Under the pieces are notes generated by a model. The model ran no database searches. It was not told where the DNA came from and saw only the letters and a list, made by a program, of their open reading frames with translations. A program made the position numbers and the translations under genes. This document shows positions 49,644 through 60,618 of a DNA stretch of 64,000 bases, piece by piece. Numbering within the stretch: the stretch's first letter is position 1; the number at the start of each line of letters is the position of its first letter. The stretch covers positions 1 through 64,000 of the forward strand of contig QOQW01000014.1 of the NCBI GenBank assembly GCA_003327425.1. The letters run 5' to 3'. This DNA comes from Candidatus Ozemibacter sibiricus. GTDB taxonomy: Bacteria; Muiribacteriota; Ozemobacteria; Ozemobacterales; Ozemobacteraceae.

Positions 49644-50566
49644 TCCTGCGCCCCTGCCAACCCCGTTGCCGGGCGCCGGCCTCGCATCGCCGGCGGGCCG
49701 CTGGCCGCCGGCGTGGCATGGCCATCGTCATCGCCCTGTTCTTCGCGTTCTGCTTGATGATCCTGGTGGCGGGCATGCTGTTCCAGCACAAGAACGTCGC
49801 TCAGCACAACCGCATGAGCCTCGAGCAGCAGCAGGCCTTCTTCGCCGCCCGAGCCGCCATCCAGCATTTCCTGTTGAAGGCCAAGCTGTTTCCGACCGAG
49901 CTGTACGATGCCGTCGAATTCAGTGTCGGCAAGAATCCCCTGTGCGATTTCTCCGAATTCTCGGGCAGCGAGAATTTCCAATTGGTGAAGGGGTTTTCGG
50001 GGGTGTATGTGCGCAAGCTGCCGGCCGAGGAGCTTGATGTCAACCGCAAGCCCAAGTATTTCTACATCAAGCTCGCCGGGCAGGATGACGTCTTCATCAA
50101 GATGGGCAGCTTCTACAATCCCGACTACCGGTATCTCGGGCCGGGGCTGGCCCAGGCCGATCCCAAGAAGAAATACACCCAACCCATCAATCCGCAGGTG
50201 GCCTACGGGGATGTGAAGGCCGACAAGTTCCTGCGCTACTTCATCCGCGATTGCACCAACGCTCGCGTCGATGGCAAGCGGTTGCAGCCGGCTCTCGAGA
50301 TGTTGATCGGTCCCGGCGTCAACACCGCCACCTCCTGGAAGATCGCGACGTCCGAAGGGTATCCCTACACCATGACCTACAAGGTGAATCGGGTCAGTCT
50401 GCAGGCCATGAAAGAATTGCGTCGGTACAACGAAGAAGCCATCGAGATCGAAGTCGAAGGGACGATCTACGATTTCAAATACGATGCCCTCAAGCCCGAC
50501 CGGGGCGGGAAGTTCTCCCAGGTGCAGCGGAAGGTGCAGAAGATCACGCGTCGAGGGTCCCTGTGA
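49640..50566 (+). CDS. PilX/GspK-like pilus-assembly protein
   Basis: This is a 308-residue protein whose ATG overlaps the preceding stop (ATGA). A strongly basic leader (RCRAPASHRRRAAGRRRG) precedes one membrane helix (MAIVIALFFAFCLMILVAGMLF) and the EQQQAFFAARAAIQHFLL stretch, the PilX-type pattern. The rest is a beta-rich soluble domain. It is the same type as the 907-residue protein at 9353 but of normal size. Coupling to both neighbours makes a strict operon. Confidence 0.75.
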   Translation: MILRPCQPRCRAPASHRRRAAGRRRGMAIVIALFFAFCLMILVAGMLFQHKNVAQHNRMSLEQQQAFFAARAAIQHFLLKAKLFPTELYDAVEFSVGKNPLCDFSEFSGSENFQLVKGFSGVYVRKLPAEELDVNRKPKYFYIKLAGQDDVFIKMGSFYNPDYRYLGPGLAQADPKKKYTQPINPQVAYGDVKADKFLRYFIRDCTNARVDGKRLQPALEMLIGPGVNTATSWKIATSEGYPYTMTYKVNRVSLQAMKELRRYNEEAIEIEVEGTIYDFKYDALKPDRGGKFSQVQRKVQKITRRGSL

Positions 50567-51321
50567 TGAGCATGCGGCAGCTCCAAAGGCGGCGGCCTGG
50601 CTTCACCCTGGTCGAAATCCTGATCGCCGTGGCGATCCTGGCGATTTTCCTGTTCTGGGTCTATCAGTTGTTCATCGGCGGGGCCAAGACCGCCAACAAA
50701 GCCAGTTGGATCAGCGCCATCGTCGACCAGCTGCGCAATGGCACCAATTTCCTGAACCAGCACATCAAGCAGACCTCGTATCCGACGACCCTGCTGGCCG
50801 ATACGATCAAAGATCCCTGCGACAATCCCGACAAATCGATCGCCCGTGAGTACTACCTGAAGATCCTGAAGAACGGCCAGGAGATCAAAGCTCCCCAGAG
50901 CGGGGAGATCATGGTCATGCGGTTCGTGGTCTGCCAACCCGAAAAACCCGAGCAGAACAAGCCGGGTCAGCTCACCGAATATCAGTTGTTCTTCTCCGCC
51001 AAACCCAATACCCTGGTGACCGTCGGTGATCTGACGATGGCCTCGGAGGTCTTCACCTTCACCACCACCCCTCCGAAGTATGCCCAGGGAGGGAAGGTCA
51101 AACTGACCCCGGTGGCGGGGAGCCGCAAATGGTTCAATATCTGCAGCGATGTCGAGCACGTGCTCTTCAAAGTCGACCCGGGAGCGAGCCTGCCGACCGA
51201 CCCGACCGATTTCCGTTTCATGCAGATCAAGATCCACTGCGTGTTTCCCAAAGACCCCAAAACGTTCAAGGACAACTCCATCATGGTCACTCCCAACGTC
51301 GGGATCGCTTTGCTGCCGTGA
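50566..51321 (+). CDS. Type IV prepilin-like protein (PilW/GspJ type)
   Basis: This is a 251-residue prepilin whose ATG overlaps the preceding TGA by one base (TGATG). The leader MSMRQLQRRRPG is followed by the cleavage site G|FTLVE and the helix ILIAVAILAIFLFWVYQLFIGG. The globular part has several strands and one cysteine pair region near VCQPEKPEQN and FNICSDVEHVLF. It completes the second prepilin trio, which mirrors the first cluster. Confidence 0.85.
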   Translation: MSMRQLQRRRPGFTLVEILIAVAILAIFLFWVYQLFIGGAKTANKASWISAIVDQLRNGTNFLNQHIKQTSYPTTLLADTIKDPCDNPDKSIAREYYLKILKNGQEIKAPQSGEIMVMRFVVCQPEKPEQNKPGQLTEYQLFFSAKPNTLVTVGDLTMASEVFTFTTTPPKYAQGGKVKLTPVAGSRKWFNICSDVEHVLFKVDPGASLPTDPTDFRFMQIKIHCVFPKDPKTFKDNSIMVTPNVGIALLP

Positions 51322-51350
51322 TCCATCCTCTCTGAGACAACGCACCTACC

Positions 51351-52109
51351 ATGGCCAAACAATGGCATCAACTCGAGCGACTCGACCATAAATCCCTCAA
51401 GAAGCTCCAACAAGAGCGCGAGAAGGCGCTCCAGGCCCAGAAGGCCGAAGCCGAGCGCAAGCGCCTGCTGATCACCATCGGCGCGGTGCTGGCCGTCATC
51501 ATCTGTATCGCCATCTTCCTGGTCATCCTGCGCAATCGGGCGGCCGAACGGGCCTTCAAGGCCGAACGGGCCCAGCTGCTCTTCGCCAGCGTCACCGACC
51601 TCAGCGGCAAGGTCCTGGCCAAGAGCCTGGGCGATTGGGAAATCATCGACAAAGGGTTGCGCTTCGATCAAGAGTACACCTTCAAGACCGAGAAGGAAGG
51701 GTTCCTGGTGATCGAACTGCAGCGCAAGAACATGCTCAAGCTGCTGCCCGAATCGGAGCTGGTCGTGTTCCCGCCGACCCTCGAAGACAAAGAGAATCGC
51801 GTCATCGGGGAGCTGGCCGTGCTCAATCGCGGGGAAGTGACGGTGTCGATCGCGCTCGACGGTCGGGAACTCCTCGAGGTCGAGGCGGGCGGCGTGGTCG
51901 CGCTCGGGGCCTCCGGCCTCTACAAGGTCTTGTACAACCATCAGAAAAAGAGTGGCGAAGTCGTCGTCAAGAACGGGCTCGTCGAGGTGTTCAGCCGGCG
52001 CAGCCCGGAGAAGCGCGTGAAAGTCTCGGGGTTCTACAAGGTCACCTTCCAGGAAGGACAGATCGCCAACCCCACCCAGGCCAGCGTCATCCAGTACGAC
52101 TGGCGCTGA
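51351..52109 (+). CDS. Coiled-coil, single-span membrane protein with FecR-like domain
   Basis: This is a 252-residue protein. Residues 1-42 form a charged helix (KSLKKLQQEREKALQAQKAEAERKR), followed by one membrane helix (about 45-63, LLITIGAVLAVIICIAIFLVIL). The outer domain has EYTFKTEKEGFLVIELQRKNMLKLLPESELVV, which resembles the FecR motif (a dGsxvrL-type strand then an SxL turn), and several later strands. It follows the prepilin trio by 29 bases and may anchor or sense the pseudopilus. The ribosome-binding site before the ATG at 51351 is weak. Confidence 0.6.
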   Translation: MAKQWHQLERLDHKSLKKLQQEREKALQAQKAEAERKRLLITIGAVLAVIICIAIFLVILRNRAAERAFKAERAQLLFASVTDLSGKVLAKSLGDWEIIDKGLRFDQEYTFKTEKEGFLVIELQRKNMLKLLPESELVVFPPTLEDKENRVIGELAVLNRGEVTVSIALDGRELLEVEAGGVVALGASGLYKVLYNHQKKSGEVVVKNGLVEVFSRRSPEKRVKVSGFYKVTFQEGQIANPTQASVIQYDWR

Positions 52110-52167
52110 CGTCGTCGGGCCGGTCTGACCCCTGTCGAGTCTGGGGCCCGCGTCCCCGCATCGAGCC

Positions 52168-55005
<2,838 letters not shown>

Positions 55006-55012
55006 CGTTCTC

Positions 55013-55038
55013 CGTCCCATGCCAGGATCATAGGGACG
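55013..55038 (+). terminator. Weak hairpin after uvrA
   Basis: CGTCCC (55013-55018) pairs with GGGACG (55033-55038), a 6-bp stem just after the uvrA stop, without a T-tract. Confidence 0.3.
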
Positions 55039-55188
55039 AGGGGCGGGGCCTCCGACAAGCCGACGCGTCTTGCCCGCCCCCGACGATGGTTCGTGGCCGC
55101 AAGGCGCGCCAGCCATGGTACACGCCTGCCGCGCGACAAGGGGCCGGTGGCATGGGCTGGTGCACCCTCGCATCAGGGCAGGGATCGC

Positions 55189-55217
55189 TTGCACTTCTTC
55201 GGCGGGGCGAGTATCTT
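55189..55217 (+). promoter_or_regulatory. Possible radA promoter (TTGCAC-N17-TATCTT)
   Basis: TTGCAC (55189-55194) and TATCTT (55212-55217) are 17 bases apart, 56 bases before the radA start. Both boxes are only partial matches. Confidence 0.3.
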
Positions 55218-55272
55218 CGCCTGATCCGGCGAGAGCGTATCGGGTTCCCCAATTTTCGGGCGAGGTGAGGGC

Positions 55273-56670
55273 ATGGCCAAGAAGAGCAACACGGTCTACG
55301 TCTGCCAGAGCTGCGGGCAGAGCTATCCCAAATGGCAGGGGAACTGCTCCGCCTGCGGGGAGTGGAATACCCTGGCCGCGGAGCCCGTGGCGGGGGTGAC
55401 GGCGGGGCCGGGCGGGGCCTTCAACTTCCGGTCGGGCAGCGCCAACCTGTCGCTGTGTCAACCGCTGGCCGACGTGGCCTGCGAGCGGATGCCCCGCCTG
55501 CAGACCGGCCTCGACACCTTCGACGAGCTGATCGGAGGCGGGATCGTACCGGGGGCCATCACCCTGATCGGCGGCGAGCCGGGAGTGGGCAAGTCCACGT
55601 TCATGCTGCAGCTGTCGTCGCGGCTGGGGGTCAACGTCAAGCCGATCGTCTACGTCTCGGGCGAGGAGTCGCCCCTGCAGATCAAGCTGCGGGCCGATCG
55701 GCTGCGGATCGGCAACGATCGCGACATCTTCCTGGTGGCCGAGCAGAACCTCGAGGCGTCGCTGGGCTGCATCATGTCGTATCTGCCCAAGCTGCTGATC
55801 GTCGATTCGATCCAGACCGTCTTCTCGCCGCAGCTCGAGGCCACGCCGGGGTCGGTGGCCCAGATCCGCGAGTGCGCCGCGGTGCTGACCAAGTTCGGCA
55901 AGGACCGCGGCCTGCCCGTCTTCATCGTCGGCCACGTCACCAAGGAAGGGGCGATCGCCGGGCCCAAGATCCTCGAGCACATCGTCGACACCGTGCTCTA
56001 CTTCGAGGGCGAGGTCAACAGCAACTATCGCATCCTGCGCGTCTTCAAGAATCGGTTCGGGGCCAGCGGGGAGGTGGCCGTCTTCCAGATGACGGCCGCC
56101 GGTTTGATGCCGGTGCTGAACCCCTCCGACTTCTTCGTCAACCGGCAGCGGCTCGAATCGCCAGGCGTGGTGGTCGTGCCGCTGCTCGAAGGCACTCGCT
56201 GCATTCTGGCCGAGCTGCAGGCGCTGGTGACCCATTCGTTCCTGTCGATGCCGCGGCGGGTCGTGTCGGGGCTCGACAGCAACCGGCTGAACCTCGTGCT
56301 GGCCGTCCTCGAGAAGCACGCCGGCCTGAAGTTCTACAACAAGGACGTGTTCGCCAACGTCGCCGGCGGCCTGCGCATGAGCGAACCGGGCGGCGATCTC
56401 GGGTTCGCCATGGCGCTGGTGGGCAGCGCCTGGGATCGCTCGCTGCCTCCCGACCTGCTGCTGGCGGGCGAACTGACCCTGTCGGGCGAGATCCGGCCGG
56501 TGGGGCAGCTCGAACGGCGGATCAACGAGGGGCGGCGGTTCGGATTCCGACGGTTCCTGGTGCCGGCCGGCGGCGAGGCCCCTGCGGGACCTGACATTCT
56601 GCGCGCGCGCACCATCCGCGAAGCGGTCGACCTGGTCTTCCCGGGGCGCGGGGCACCCCGCCCCGACTGA
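55273..56670 (+). CDS. radA: DNA repair protein RadA
   Basis: This is a 465-residue RecA-like ATPase that drives branch migration during recombinational repair. The zinc finger is CQSCGQSYPKWQGNCSACGEW at the N-terminus. Walker A is GGEPGVGKST, Walker B is LLIVDSIQTV, and the diagnostic RadA motif KNRFG occurs in VFKNRFGASGE. The C-terminal third is the Lon-protease-like domain (SGLDSNRLNLVLAVLEKHAGLKFYNKDVFANVAGG). The ATG at 55273 follows GAGGTGAGGG. It lies after uvrA, and both serve DNA repair, but the 267-base gap suggests its own promoter. Confidence 0.97.
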   Translation: MAKKSNTVYVCQSCGQSYPKWQGNCSACGEWNTLAAEPVAGVTAGPGGAFNFRSGSANLSLCQPLADVACERMPRLQTGLDTFDELIGGGIVPGAITLIGGEPGVGKSTFMLQLSSRLGVNVKPIVYVSGEESPLQIKLRADRLRIGNDRDIFLVAEQNLEASLGCIMSYLPKLLIVDSIQTVFSPQLEATPGSVAQIRECAAVLTKFGKDRGLPVFIVGHVTKEGAIAGPKILEHIVDTVLYFEGEVNSNYRILRVFKNRFGASGEVAVFQMTAAGLMPVLNPSDFFVNRQRLESPGVVVVPLLEGTRCILAELQALVTHSFLSMPRRVVSGLDSNRLNLVLAVLEKHAGLKFYNKDVFANVAGGLRMSEPGGDLGFAMALVGSAWDRSLPPDLLLAGELTLSGEIRPVGQLERRINEGRRFGFRRFLVPAGGEAPAGPDILRARTIREAVDLVFPGRGAPRPD

Positions 56671-56676
56671 GGCGGT

Positions 56677-56703
56677 CTCGGCGGTTGCTGCCGGGCCGCC
56701 GAG
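56677..56703. terminator. Hairpin between radA and saccharopine dehydrogenase genes
   Basis: CTCGGCGG (56677-56684) pairs with CCGCCGAG (56696-56703), an 8-bp stem between convergent genes that can serve both directions. Confidence 0.5.
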
Positions 56704-56714
56704 TCGGCCGCCCA

Positions 56715-58034
56715 TCACCGAGGGTGGAAGGCCTCCACGCACTTGATCTGCTGCGTCTCGAGTTCGGCGAGGACAGGAAGGTAGATCTCGGGCCGCACCG
56801 GGATCTGCACTCCGGTCAGGCGCAGTTCGCCAGCCAGGATGCGGCGCACGGCGATGGCGGCGGGTAGGCTGACGGTGCGGCTCATCGCCGAATCGCCGCG
56901 CGGCATGCCGAAATCGACGAGGGTCGAGGTGATGTATTCCCGGCGGCCGGGGTATTCGGCCTCGAACTCGTGGAAGAGGACGATCATGTCGCGTTCGCCT
57001 TCCTTGAGTTCGAGTTTCTTGATCAGGTGGGCGCACAGCAGATCGAGCAGGTTGTTCGGGCCCGCCGGCACCGGCTCGTCGCCGGCCAGACCGAGCCATT
57101 TGATGCGTTTGATTTCATCGGCATCGGCGGGGACATCCCAGTGGCGGCACAGATCGTCGAGCAGAGCGCCCTGCCCCGGGACCAGCGCACGCAGCACCTG
57201 GGCCCAGGTCTTGCCCGCCAGATCGGCGCGGGGGGTGTCGTCCAGCCAGCCGAGCCGGGCCATCTTGTACCAGAACCGGCACCATCCCGGGTTGCGCAGG
57301 GTGCCGCGGAACATGGTGCGCGCCTGTTGGAGCCCGTACAGGTCGCGATAGGGCAGGGAATCGCGGTTCGGATAGGCTTCGAAGGTCCAGTAGCCGGGAA
57401 TGTTCACATACCAGTGGTGCTTGAACAGCTCGGGGCCGGGGATCTCGACCACCTGCCCGTCTTCGAGATACCTGGCGTGGTTGCGGCCGGCCAGCAGGAC
57501 GCCGCGCGGACTCCAGCTGAACTTGTACCCCATGCAGTTGTCGTTGGCGTCGGGGGCCGGCAGGCCGCCGCAGTAGGAGCGGAAGGACACCACCTGGCCG
57601 CCCTGCCGGGTGACGCGGTCGATGACCCGCATGGCCGACATGTGGTCGAGCCCGGGGTCGAGGCCGATCTCGTTGAGGAACAGCACGCCGGCCTCTTGGG
57701 CCGCCTGATCGAAGGCTTTCATCGCCGGGCTGACGTAACTGGTGGTGACCAGATGCTTGCGATGCTCGAGGCACAACTGGGCGACGGTGGGGTGGAAGGT
57801 GTAGGGCAGCAGGCTGACGGCGAGGTCGCAGCCGGCGATCAGACGCGAGAGCTCGGCGCGATCTTCGACATCGATGGCCAGGGCGGTGCCTCGCGGGTGT
57901 CCGGCGATGAGGGCGCGGGCTTTGTCGGGCTCGCGATCGGCACAGGTGAGCCGGTGGGGCGTGGTCTCCAGCAGGTAGCGGACCAGCGGGCGGGCGACGA
58001 GGCCGGCGCCGAGCACGAGAAGGCGGTGGGTCAT
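56715..58034 (-). CDS. Saccharopine dehydrogenase (glutamate-forming type; SDH half of AASS)
   Basis: This is a 439-residue protein with AGGAGGT before the ATG at 58034. The NAD(P)-binding start is LLVLGAGLVARPLVRYL. The sequence follows the SDH domain of eukaryotic AASS closely: DLAVSLLPYTFHPTVAQLC, FLNEIGLDPGLDHMSAM, YCGGLPAPDANDN, YKFSWSPRGVL, AYPNRDSLPYRDLYGL and RTMFRGTLRNPGW. The enzyme interconverts saccharopine with glutamate and aminoadipate semialdehyde. It is encoded 81 bases after the reductase gene on the same strand, matching the order of domains in the fused eukaryotic enzyme. Confidence 0.9.
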   Translation of the reverse strand: MTHRLLVLGAGLVARPLVRYLLETTPHRLTCADREPDKARALIAGHPRGTALAIDVEDRAELSRLIAGCDLAVSLLPYTFHPTVAQLCLEHRKHLVTTSYVSPAMKAFDQAAQEAGVLFLNEIGLDPGLDHMSAMRVIDRVTRQGGQVVSFRSYCGGLPAPDANDNCMGYKFSWSPRGVLLAGRNHARYLEDGQVVEIPGPELFKHHWYVNIPGYWTFEAYPNRDSLPYRDLYGLQQARTMFRGTLRNPGWCRFWYKMARLGWLDDTPRADLAGKTWAQVLRALVPGQGALLDDLCRHWDVPADADEIKRIKWLGLAGDEPVPAGPNNLLDLLCAHLIKKLELKEGERDMIVLFHEFEAEYPGRREYITSTLVDFGMPRGDSAMSRTVSLPAAIAVRRILAGELRLTGVQIPVRPEIYLPVLAELETQQIKCVEAFHPR

Positions 58035-58115
58035 CGGGGACCTCCTGGGTGGTGGCGAGCCGCGATCGGTCGGTCACGGTCGGTCGCGGCCCGACCGGTA
58101 GCCGGGGCGGGCGGC

Positions 58116-59420
58116 TCAGAGGTAGTTCTGCATGAAGGCATACTCGGGCGGGAAGGTGCCGTTCCAGAGCAGGACGGCCCGTTTCAGCGGCAGGGGGATC
58201 TGGCAGTCGTCCAGGGCGGCGCGGGGGTCGAGATGGCCGATGCGCTCGAGGAACGGCATCAGGGCGGCGCTGAAGGCGCGCGATGACTCGGCCGACAGTT
58301 CGCAGGGAAGGTTGGCGATGGCCATCACGACCGGCCCGTGACCTTCGACCCCCATGGTGATGGCGTGCCGATCGGGGTCGTAGACGTAGACCGGGTTGTC
58401 GGGTTGCGTCTCTTGCAGCGTGAACTGGATGCCCCCTTCGATATCGCAGGAGATGTCGCCGATCACCTGCAGCCTGGCCGGGCGTTGCTGCCCCCACAGC
58501 TCCTGGGCTTCGGCGAGAGAGATGAGGCGCGGGGCCCGGGGCGACCAGTAGATGCAGTTGACGAGGACGGTCAGATGGTCGAGATATGGCCGGAAGGCGC
58601 TCGCAAAGCGTTCGGGGTGCGCGTAGAAGGTCGACAGGTCGAACGCCACACCGGGGTCGATCGGTCGGACGGTATGCTCCTCGCGGAAGACCACCTTGAT
58701 CAGTTCGTGGGAAGCCTCGCCGGCGTGGCCGCTGAGCAGCTCGGCGGGCGTGATGGTGCGGTGAGGCAGCAGATCGAAGATCTCCTGCGCCCCTTTGGAG
58801 ACGTTGCCGTACCCGGTGAACCCCACCACCAGGGGGCGCACGGCGGGAGGCAGACCGGTCTGGCGCAGCTCGGCGGCGATCTCGGCGAACGCCTGCCGCA
58901 CGGCCGGCAGATCGGCGTACTCGTGGGCCATCTTCACCTGCTGGAAGGGAGTGGCGAGGCCTTGCGCGGCCAGTCGTCGCCCGAGGGCCCAGAAGGTGTC
59001 GATCATGCCGGCCAGGCCGGCATAGCGCCCGAAGAAGACCAGGCGGCGGCCCTGCTCGTCGACGATCCGCTCGTAATCGAGCAGCGAGCACTTGAGATCG
59101 ACCAGCTTGCGCAGCATGGGCAGGTTGTACTTCTGGCCCTTGATGGTGTGGGAAAAGAAAAGGTACATGCCACCCGGCCGGAAAAACCCGGGAGGCATCT
59201 CTTTGACACCCATGACGAGGTCGCACGGCGAGAGGTCTTCGGCGATGCGGGCCCCGACCTTTTCATAGGCGCTGTCAGGGAAGATGCGCACGGTCGATGG
59301 CTGCAAGGTCACCTGCAGGCCATGGTTCGTCACCAGGCGGCCGACATCTTCGGGAATCAAGGGAACTCGGCGTTCCCAGCGGTTCTTGTCTTCGCGTCGA
59401 ATTCCGATGTGTCTGATCAT
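58116..59420 (-). CDS. Lysine-ketoglutarate reductase (saccharopine-forming; LKR half of AASS)
   Basis: This is a 434-residue protein from the ATG at 59420. It belongs to the alanine dehydrogenase/PNT family and follows the LKR domain of AASS: RREDKNRWERRVPLIP at the N-terminus, VMGVKEMPPGFFRPGGMYLFFSHTIKGQKYNLPMLRKL, SLLDYERIVDEQGRRLVFFGRYAGLAGMIDTFWALG, then the nucleotide-binding VVGFTGYGNVSKGAQEIFDLLP and DISCDIEGGIQFT. It condenses lysine and 2-oxoglutarate to saccharopine, or runs the reverse in lysine synthesis. It is transcribed first, from a consensus promoter at 59474-59502, followed by saccharopine dehydrogenase. Confidence 0.9.
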   Translation of the reverse strand: MIRHIGIRREDKNRWERRVPLIPEDVGRLVTNHGLQVTLQPSTVRIFPDSAYEKVGARIAEDLSPCDLVMGVKEMPPGFFRPGGMYLFFSHTIKGQKYNLPMLRKLVDLKCSLLDYERIVDEQGRRLVFFGRYAGLAGMIDTFWALGRRLAAQGLATPFQQVKMAHEYADLPAVRQAFAEIAAELRQTGLPPAVRPLVVGFTGYGNVSKGAQEIFDLLPHRTITPAELLSGHAGEASHELIKVVFREEHTVRPIDPGVAFDLSTFYAHPERFASAFRPYLDHLTVLVNCIYWSPRAPRLISLAEAQELWGQQRPARLQVIGDISCDIEGGIQFTLQETQPDNPVYVYDPDRHAITMGVEGHGPVVMAIANLPCELSAESSRAFSAALMPFLERIGHLDPRAALDDCQIPLPLKRAVLLWNGTFPPEYAFMQNYL

Positions 59421-59473
59421 GCTGTCACTCCGCGGGAGAGCCTTCTCCCCAGCCGCTCGGCGGCGGCACGGCG

Positions 59474-59502
59474 AGTATACTCCCCCCCCTGGGGGGTGTC
59501 AA
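59474..59502 (-). promoter_or_regulatory. Consensus sigma-70-type promoter (TTGACA-N17-TATACT) with a C/G palindrome in its spacer
   Basis: Read on the minus strand, TTGACA (59502-59497) and TATACT (59479-59474) are exactly 17 bases apart. The spacer is six C, one A, eight G, then AG, so it can form a hairpin or an unusual DNA structure. The start of transcription should be about 47 bases before the LKR start codon. Confidence 0.75.
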
Positions 59503-59647
59503 CCACACGTCCGAATTCTTCACGGTTCGCCGTGCCGGCGTGGGATGCGGTCGGGTGGCTGGCCGCCGCGGGGCGACCGGTGCACTATCCCTGATTCTTC
59601 CCATCGGGAAGACCCTTGCCGCGACGTTGCCTCTCGGCGAAAGCCTG

Positions 59648-59656
59648 TGGTAGCAT
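59648..59656 (+). promoter_or_regulatory. Extended -10 promoter element (TGG-TAGCAT)
   Basis: TAGCAT at 59651-59656 is preceded by TGG, with a partial TTGCCT 18 bases upstream. The predicted start near 59663 is two bases before the ATG at 59665, so this message is probably leaderless. Confidence 0.4.
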
Positions 59657-59664
59657 ACCGCGCG

Positions 59665-59886
59665 ATGGCTTACTACTATGTCGTTCCCTTCTACCTGACA
59701 GCGGTATTTCTCGTCGCTTATCAGGTGGTGAGCCTGATGCTGCGGGTGTTCGACTTCCTCAACTTCTTCTGGGACTGGTGGGACACCCTCCGGCAGCGCT
59801 ATCCGCCGGTGGTCCTGGCCGAATACGCCATTTTGATCGGGTTTTTCTACTACATCGTGAAATGGGAACTGTCGGGTACCCCCTGA
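59665..59886 (+). CDS. Small two-helix membrane protein
   Basis: This is a 73-residue protein from the ATG at 59665, without a ribosome-binding site. It has one membrane helix at about 5-27 (YVVPFYLTAVFLVAYQVVSLML), an aromatic stretch FFWDWWDTLRQRYPPV as interface, and a second helix at 50-66 (AEYAILIGFFYYIVKW). No family is recognised. The next gene starts 97 bases downstream on the same strand. Confidence 0.6.
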   Translation: MAYYYVVPFYLTAVFLVAYQVVSLMLRVFDFLNFFWDWWDTLRQRYPPVVLAEYAILIGFFYYIVKWELSGTP

Positions 59887-59983
59887 GCCCTCCCGTCCTG
59901 GCGGTCGCCCCCTGGTGCGGAGCTCGTTCCGACCGCCGCGGGCCCGACTGCGCCCTGCCCAATACATCAGAAGGAAAGGACGC

Positions 59984-60517
59984 ATGAAAGACAAGCTTCT
60001 CGAGCTGATTCCCGAGTTCAACGAGATCAAGAATCCCGACCTGCGCGACAAGACCATCAAAGCCTGGATGCTGGCCATGGAGAAAGGCGGCTGGGAGCCC
60101 GCCGACCTCGGCATGATCCCGTTCACCCTGTTGATCAAAGACACCACGGTGTCCTTCCTGGAGCACACGCGGGCCGTCACCCAGATCTGCATGGGCATGG
60201 CCAGGGCCATCCACGCCACGCTCGGGGCCAAACTCCCCATCAACTGGGACTATCTGGTGGCCGGCGCCATCCTGCACGATGTCGGCAAGCTGCTCGAATA
60301 CAAGCGGGAAGGCTTGCAGTACACGAAAAGCGCCTCTGGCAAGCTGCTGCGCCACCCCTTCAGCGGCGTGCAGATCGCCACCCTGGCCGGTCTGCCCGAC
60401 GAGATCAGCCATATCATCGCCAACCACAGCCACGAGGGTGATCACGGCAAGCGGACGACCGAAGGCATCCTGCTGCATCACGCCGACTTCACCAGCTTCG
60501 AACCCCTCAAACCCTGA
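59984..60517 (+). CDS. HD-domain phosphohydrolase
   Basis: This is a 177-residue protein starting at the ATG at 59984 behind AAGGAAAGG. It carries an HD metal-dependent phosphohydrolase domain: FLEHTRAVTQIC (first His), LVAGAILHDVGKLLEY (the HD pair), HPFSGVQIATLAGLPDEISHIIANHSHEG (further metal ligands) and a final LLHHADF aspartate. Substrates of this group include nucleotides and cyclic dinucleotides, and I cannot tell which applies. The gene precedes the homoaconitase-type pair by 101 bases, so it may be co-transcribed with it. Confidence 0.82.
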   Translation: MKDKLLELIPEFNEIKNPDLRDKTIKAWMLAMEKGGWEPADLGMIPFTLLIKDTTVSFLEHTRAVTQICMGMARAIHATLGAKLPINWDYLVAGAILHDVGKLLEYKREGLQYTKSASGKLLRHPFSGVQIATLAGLPDEISHIIANHSHEGDHGKRTTEGILLHHADFTSFEPLKP

Positions 60518-60618
60518 TGGGGCCATTGCGGAACGGGGTCGGTCCGGGCGTCTCCCGGTTCGGCCCGGTTCGCTTCCCATCCTGATTTCCACCGCCTGAA
60601 GGCAAAGGAGCATTGACA

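Noticed and set aside
51155-51175. GAGCACGTGCTC palindrome as a second parS
   Set aside because: It shares only the CACGTG centre and lacks the TGTT/AACA ends. It also lies inside a prepilin gene.
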